Both the position numbers and the translations under genes were made by a program. Positions 11,374 to 14,993 of a stretch of DNA of 14,993 nt are shown piece after piece; position 1 is the first letter of the stretch; every line of letters starts with the position of its first letter. Origin of the DNA: Stramentimicrobium sp964525625 (lineage in GTDB: Bacteria > Atribacterota > Phoenicimicrobiia > Phoenicimicrobiales > Stramentimicrobiaceae); the NCBI GenBank assembly GCA_964525625.1, contig CAZGKY010000046.1:1-14993 (forward strand), in the 5' to 3' direction. Under the pieces are notes generated by a model. The model had not been told where the DNA came from. It worked only from the letters and a program-made list of their open reading frames with translations, and did no database searches.

Positions 11374-11964
11374 TTATCTTTTTTGTAATAAATTTTTTAA
11401 TTGCACTCTGGCTCGATGCAGACGGACTTTCACTGAATTTAAGGGAATATTGAGTACTCTGGCAATCTCATGATAAGAAAGGTTTTGTAAATGGCGCAGG
11501 ATAATAATCTCTCGCTGGTCAAAAGGTAAGGCATTGATGGCTGATTGCAATTCATTTTTATATTCCTGGTGAACCTGCCATTGTTCGGGATTGGAGGTCA
11601 GTTCATTGTGATTAGGTAAGAGGGTCTGTGCTTGCTCCTCATTGCCTTCTTTTTGAGACAAAAAAGGTATGGCTAAATCCTTCTTTCTCATCTTATCTCG
11701 TATAATATTCAGGGTAATTTTGTACAACCAGCTGGAGAAAGAATAAGTAGGGTTATACTGGTGCAGGGAACGATAAGCTCTTAAGAAAGCCTCCTGGGCA
11801 ATATCTTCACTGTCGTGGTAGTTTCCGGTCATGCGCAGTGCTAACTGATAAACCAGACTTTTATATTTTTCAACCAGAAAGGAAAAGGCTTCGGTATTGC
11901 CTGATTGACATAATTCAATCTTTTCTAAATCATTACTTGAGTCAAACATCTTTTTTGCTTTCAT
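11374..11964 (-). CDS. ECF (RpoE-like) RNA polymerase sigma factor
   Basis: A 196-residue ECF sigma factor, the usual length for the family. Sigma-2 (about 26-96) includes the region-2 motif D-S-E-D-I-A-Q-E-A-F-L-R-A-Y and F-S-S-W-L-Y-K-I-T-L-N-I-I-R-D. A charged linker (97-138) leads to sigma-4 (about 139-192), with L-P-F-D-Q-R-E-I-I-I-L-R-H-L-Q-N-L-S-Y-H-E-I-A and a helix-turn-helix ending N-S-V-K-V-R-L-H-R-A-R. It acts in the cytoplasm with core RNA polymerase and is presumably held by the zf-HC2 protein encoded immediately downstream. It starts 55 bp after the TPR lipoprotein gene, so it may be co-transcribed with it. Upstream of the ATG there is no clear Shine-Dalgarno; Met6 is an alternative start, equally weak. 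No typical ECF AAC-type -35 promoter was found in the 55-bp spacer. Confidence 0.95.
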   Translation of the reverse strand: MKAKKMFDSSNDLEKIELCQSGNTEAFSFLVEKYKSLVYQLALRMTGNYHDSEDIAQEAFLRAYRSLHQYNPTYSFSSWLYKITLNIIRDKMRKKDLAIPFLSQKEGNEEQAQTLLPNHNELTSNPEQWQVHQEYKNELQSAINALPFDQREIIILRHLQNLSYHEIARVLNIPLNSVKVRLHRARVQLKNLLQKR

Positions 11965-12019
11965 TTTGGATTTGAGTATTATTCTTATTGGTTATTGGTG
12001 ATAATGGTCATTACTATTA

Positions 12020-13231
12020 CTATGTTTCAGGATTTTCTTCTGGGTTTTCTTCCGGGGGAAGGTAATTTTCCTTGATAAAATCGATACGCTCTTGAGCTTG
12101 TATGGCTATTGATTTACCATCATCCCAGGTGCTATTCGGGTATTGGTCCACAATTATCTGATAGGCAGTAATTGCTTCTTCCCATCTTTCTTGCTGCTCA
12201 TAACAATATCCGATATAGAAATAAGCAGCCGGAGCAATCAGTCTATTTTCACCAGGCCAGGTGGACAAGGGATAATTATCAATGGTAGCTTGAAAGGAAA
12301 TCAGAGCCTGATTATAATTCTGTAAATTGTTACAATATATTTCCCCAATAAAGTATTGAGCGGGAGGGGTATAAATACTCTGGGGATACAGGAAGATCAA
12401 TTGTTGAAAATCCAGGATTGCCTGGTTATAATCTCCCAGTCTTCTATTACACCAGGCAATTCGGTACTGAGCTAGGGGAAGCAAATCGCTGAGTGGATAG
12501 TTATCAATAACAGCCTGGTACTGAATTTTGGCATGATAATAATCACCAGTGAGATAATAACAATTACCTATTCCCAGGCGGGCATCATCAGCCCAGGGAC
12601 TGTTGGGATAATAAAAAAGAAGAAGTGAGTATTCATCTCTAGCTGTGATATAAAGTCTATTAATCTCATAGATATAGCCTATATAATACTGGGCATCATC
12701 AGCCCAGGGACTATCGGGATAGGTATCGCGTAATTCTATAAAAGTATCCATGGCTTGCTGGTAATCTTTCTGTTCTAGGTATTCCATAGCCGTATCGTAA
12801 AGAATGGTGTCTTCTGTTGGCTGAAGAATAATGGGTTCACCAAAATAAACCTGATTAACTATATTCGGTTCAATAATTATATTTAGCAATTTTTTGGTGA
12901 TATATCCCTCTTTGATAATGGTTATGGTCCTTTTACCAGCTGGAATTTCACTGATCAGGAAATAGCCATCCTGGTCCGTATAGGCAGTATGGGTGCAGTT
13001 ACTGATACTTATTAGTGCATCCGGAAGTGGTGCAGAGCTATTGGCTATTTGACAATGTACCACTCCTTCTAAAGCACCAGTCTGGGGGTCCAAGATATTA
13101 CAGCCATTTAAGAAGGTGGTAACAACAAATAATAACAACAAAAATAAAAACGTCTTATTCCTTATTGACTTAGGTGAATTATTCTTAAAGTGCTTTACTG
13201 GCAGATTTTTTTTATTAGTGAAAGATAACAC
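12020..13231 (-). CDS. TPR lipoprotein with carboxypeptidase-regulatory-like domain (GTG start)
   Basis: A 403-residue predicted lipoprotein. The start is GTG, set by AAAGGAG 7 nt upstream. A long polar N-region (1-27) precedes the hydrophobic stretch and lipobox F-L-N-G-C (Cys44). Residues about 53-135 are a carboxypeptidase-regulatory-like sandwich (A-L-E-G-V-V ... P-D-A-L-I-S-I-S ... T-D-Q-D-G-Y-F-L-I-S-E-I-P-A-G-K). Residues 143-388 hold about six TPR-type repeats with the BamD/YbgF-like signature Y-P-x-S-P-W-A-D-D-A-Q-Y-Y-I-G. Two adjacent copies (171-180 and 208-217) are nearly identical in protein and DNA, indicating a recent internal duplication. The C-terminus is Glu/Pro-rich. The family is usually an envelope scaffold: BamD-like proteins act in outer-membrane assembly, but the sandwich domain is not part of BamD. 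It lies directly upstream of the sigma factor and may share its transcript. Confidence 0.88.
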   Translation of the reverse strand: MLSFTNKKNLPVKHFKNNSPKSIRNKTFLFLLLLFVVTTFLNGCNILDPQTGALEGVVHCQIANSSAPLPDALISISNCTHTAYTDQDGYFLISEIPAGKRTITIIKEGYITKKLLNIIIEPNIVNQVYFGEPIILQPTEDTILYDTAMEYLEQKDYQQAMDTFIELRDTYPDSPWADDAQYYIGYIYEINRLYITARDEYSLLLFYYPNSPWADDARLGIGNCYYLTGDYYHAKIQYQAVIDNYPLSDLLPLAQYRIAWCNRRLGDYNQAILDFQQLIFLYPQSIYTPPAQYFIGEIYCNNLQNYNQALISFQATIDNYPLSTWPGENRLIAPAAYFYIGYCYEQQERWEEAITAYQIIVDQYPNSTWDDGKSIAIQAQERIDFIKENYLPPEENPEENPET

Positions 13232-13427
13232 TAAACTTCTCCTTTTATCATTTTTTAATTAAATCGCTTTTGTTCAATATTTATATTTTTTATTATTACT
13301 ATACTATATTATATATTATGATATGATTTTACCTAAATAATTAATAAAAGATAATTAATAAAAGTAAGAAAATATTTTTATTTTAATAATATATTCATTT
13401 AGAAAAAATATATCAATAATTTATAAT
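13232..13427. other. AT-rich intergenic DNA, nothing identified
   Basis: Long A/T runs with small palindromes (for example around 13300-13325, TATAGT/ACTATA-like). The Shine-Dalgarno of the GTG-started gene lies at its left edge. No convincing promoter pair, terminator or repeat of the families above is seen. Confidence 0.4.
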
Positions 13428-13738
13428 TTATCTTTTTTGAATTAGCCATTTATTTATATATTCTATAAATTCATAAAACTGATCTATATGTTTCAGATTA
13501 TTATAGACCTCATCCCAATCAATATCTAAATACGCATGAATTAAAATATTCCTAAAACCAGCAATAGAGGCAAATTTTTGAGCAAAACTGTAAGGTAAAA
13601 TATTCTCTTTACCTAATATTATGATAGAACCATAATAATCTTTTGGTTTTTCTAATTCAGCTAAGGAAATTATTCTATTGGCTATATCAATATATGTTCT
13701 TGGTATTCTTCAGCAAATATTTTTTTCAATTGATTCAT
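13428..13738 (-). pseudogene. 5'-truncated, frameshifted HepT-like (DUF86) toxin remnant
   Basis: Minus-strand frame 13709-13428 has no start codon and opens just after a TGA (13710-13712). It encodes 93 residues that match the C-terminal two thirds of DUF86/HepT-like ribonucleases: Y-I-D-I-A-N-R-I-I-S, E-K-P-K-D-Y-Y, F-A-S-I-A-G-F-R-N-I-L-I-H-A-Y-L-D-I-D-W-D-E-V-Y-N-N-L, ending W-L-I-Q-K-R. The catalytic and AMPylation motif R-x4-H-x-Y is intact. The ATG at 13738, in another frame, gives M-N-Q-L-K-K-I-F-A-E-E-Y-Q and then TAG, so the N-terminal helices of a normal protein of about 130-140 residues are missing or shifted. No MntA-type nucleotidyltransferase antitoxin gene is adjacent. It sits 4 bp after the TPR gene's stop. 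Most likely a decayed toxin-antitoxin relic; a sequencing frameshift alone would not restore the missing N-terminal length. Confidence 0.7.
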
Positions 13739-13742
13739 TTTT

Positions 13743-14630
13743 TTATTCATTTAACTCTTTCTTGGCCAAAACCGCAATCTCTGTACCAGGAAATTCTTCC
13801 AGAATGAGACGATAATAATATTCAGCTCTTTCTCTTTCACCTATTTTATCATAGGATAGTCCCAAATGATAGTAAACAAAATCACTTTTTATACCTGGTT
13901 TGAGGTATTTCAGGAAGGCCTCAATGGCACTTTGATAATCCTCCTGCTGGAAATTAATCCATCCTATGTGGTAATACACATGAGTAAGATAGGGCTTTTC
14001 TGTTAGTAATTTCTGATAAATATCAATTGCCTCCTGATATTCATTAACACCAGGTATTAAACTACGAATCTGATAAATATAAGCCAGTTGCAAGTAATCA
14101 TTGGTATGGTCTCTTTCGTGATTTTGATTGATAAGTTTTAAGTATTTTTCGATAGCTGTATCGGAAACCTGATAAGCCTGGCGATAGTACCTGGTTGCCC
14201 TGAGAATATTCCTCTTTTGAGCTGCTTGCTGACCCTGCTGAAAATAGGATTGACCGATATAATAATAAATTTCTGGATTTTCGGTATCCTGCTGGAGACA
14301 CTCCTCCAGATGCTTTATTGCCTCTGAGTATTTCTGTTCCCAGAAGAGTTCCTTCCCCTGCTCCAGGCAGGTCAGGTTTTTATCAACTTGAAAAGTTGTG
14401 GTAACTCTCTGTCTTTGCTCTTCATCTTTTTGCTCACTATCCTGGACCTGGGCTTGAACAGCTTGAGAATCATTTACAGGATTACTTCCTGTATATAATA
14501 AAAACATAGCAAAAATTATTAAAAAAAATAAGATGGCACATATTTTTTGGGAAAATATTTTTTTAAATCTTCTTTTTTCCTTTAAAAATATTTTTATTTT
14601 TCCTCTTTTTTTATGGCAATAAATTATCAT
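13743..14630 (-). CDS. membrane-anchored TPR protein
   Basis: A 295-residue protein. A very basic N-terminus (residues 7-29, many Lys/Arg) precedes one hydrophobic helix (30-48), giving a cytoplasm-in, periplasm-out single-pass anchor or signal. A polar Gln/Glu linker (50-80) follows. Residues about 84-295 hold TPR-like helices: E-Q-G-K-E-L-F-W-E-Q-K-Y-S-E-A-I-K-H-L, I-Y-Y-Y-I-G-Q-S-Y-F-Q-Q-G, H-V-Y-Y-H-I-G-W-I-N-F-Q-Q-E-D-Y-Q-S-A-I-E, F-V-Y-Y-H-L-G-L-S-Y-D-K-I-G. These usually mediate protein-protein contacts, so a scaffold for envelope proteins is inferred. The ATG is supported by AGAGGGAG with 6-7 nt spacing. An extended -10 (TGC-TATACT, complement of 14741-14749) lies about 110 bp upstream without a good -35. 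It is the first gene of the minus-strand series and is followed by the HepT-like relic. Confidence 0.82.
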   Translation of the reverse strand: MIIYCHKKRGKIKIFLKEKRRFKKIFSQKICAILFFLIIFAMFLLYTGSNPVNDSQAVQAQVQDSEQKDEEQRQRVTTTFQVDKNLTCLEQGKELFWEQKYSEAIKHLEECLQQDTENPEIYYYIGQSYFQQGQQAAQKRNILRATRYYRQAYQVSDTAIEKYLKLINQNHERDHTNDYLQLAYIYQIRSLIPGVNEYQEAIDIYQKLLTEKPYLTHVYYHIGWINFQQEDYQSAIEAFLKYLKPGIKSDFVYYHLGLSYDKIGERERAEYYYRLILEEFPGTEIAVLAKKELNE

Positions 14631-14873
14631 ATTTTTACTCCCTCTGAAGTGCTAATCTTTAAATAAATTTATTAAATTAATAGACTTACCAAGTTAAGTA
14701 GAAATGGCAATAAAAGTGATAATTTGCTCTGTTGGTTATTAGTATAGCATATAAGTAAATATGGGAAAGGGAAATGTTGGAAATGAAAATGGGGTCTTGA
14801 ATTATCACTCTCTTTATGTTTTGTTATGTTTATTGTTTATTATATGTTCTATCAATATAAATTATTGATTTAA
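14631..14873. other. intergenic region upstream of the TPR gene, with second copy of the 41-bp repeat
   Basis: Contains the ribosome-binding site and a possible extended -10 (14741-14749, minus strand). The copy of the 41-bp repeat at 14793-14833 matches 43-83. No gene seen. Confidence 0.4.
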
Positions 14874-14993
14874 GGTTTCTGGTTTCTGGTTTTTGGTTTT
14901 TAGTTTTTGGTTTAATTTTTCTTGGGTAGAAGTGGATGAGATTGCTTCAGCGCTACGCGCTTCGCAATGACAAATTGGTCGTTGGTCGTTAGT
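14874..14993. repeat. left-half composite repeat running off the window: heptamers, hairpin A8, heptamers
   Basis: Six heptamers in exact register (14874-14915: GGTTTCT, GGTTTCT, GGTTTTT, GGTTTTT, AGTTTTT, GGTTTAA) precede the conserved AGAAGTGG stretch. Hairpin A8 follows in minus orientation (14936-14971: ATGAGATTGC, inner arms AGCGC/GCGCT, GCAATGAC), then GGTCGTT, GGTCGTT, AGT to the last base. It corresponds to the left part of the units at 3289 and 9020; the right part lies outside the window. Confidence 0.75.

Overview
The window is about 15 kb of low-GC DNA (estimated by eye at 35-38 %). It comes from an uncultivated bacterium with a complex envelope, probably a metagenome- or single-cell-derived scaffold, since a 100-N gap is present. 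All recognisable protein genes lie on the minus strand, so transcription runs from high to low coordinates. Nearly every product is exported, lipid-anchored or membrane-bound. An O-antigen-ligase-type protein, a BamD-like TPR lipoprotein and many lipobox proteins suggest a diderm. The Glu-Gly-repeat lipoproteins and AT-rich sequence fit a candidate phylum such as Atribacterota, but this is inference; no marker gene is present.

Layout in transcription order. (1) 14630-12020: a membrane-anchored TPR protein, a 5'-truncated remnant of a HepT-like (DUF86) ribonuclease toxin, and a TPR lipoprotein starting at GTG. (2) 11964-9407: a regulatory block of an ECF sigma factor, a membrane anti-sigma factor whose extracytoplasmic part is a CBM48-type glycan-binding domain, and an unrecognised membrane-anchored helical protein with a Ser/Gly-rich tail. 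(3) 9406-8714: a repeat block, then a strong sigma-A-type promoter and a structured leader of about 200 nt. (4) 8713-5192: a lipoprotein with about 25 cysteines and a Glu-Gly linker, a perfect 16-bp terminator stem, and an O-antigen ligase/TPR fusion interrupted by the N gap. (5) 5014-117: two paralogous thioredoxin-fold exported proteins, a small Ig-like lipoprotein, and a 552-residue multidomain lipoprotein, separated by repeats.

The genes look like an envelope or surface module. The CBM48 anti-sigma suggests that glycan state outside the membrane is signalled to the ECF sigma factor, and the neighbouring lipoproteins and glycan ligase are plausible, unproven targets.

The least ordinary content is non-coding. 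Three layers of repeats recur. First, hairpins with conserved edges (GTCATTGCG ... GGCAATCTCAT) carry different but still self-pairing stems. Second, short TGTCA/TGACA palindromes around an AGAACCGTCCC core occur just 3' of genes. Third, tracts of degenerate 7-bp units (AGTCGTT, AGTATTT, GGTTTTT, ACTAAAA) resemble cyanobacterial heptanucleotide STRRs. Two hairpins in inverted orientation bracket heptamer tracts to form two similar composite units of about 330-345 bp (3289-3616 and 9020-9363), with half-units at 2981-3143 and at the right edge. The N gap is flanked by the same 55 bp on both sides and is almost certainly an assembly artefact.
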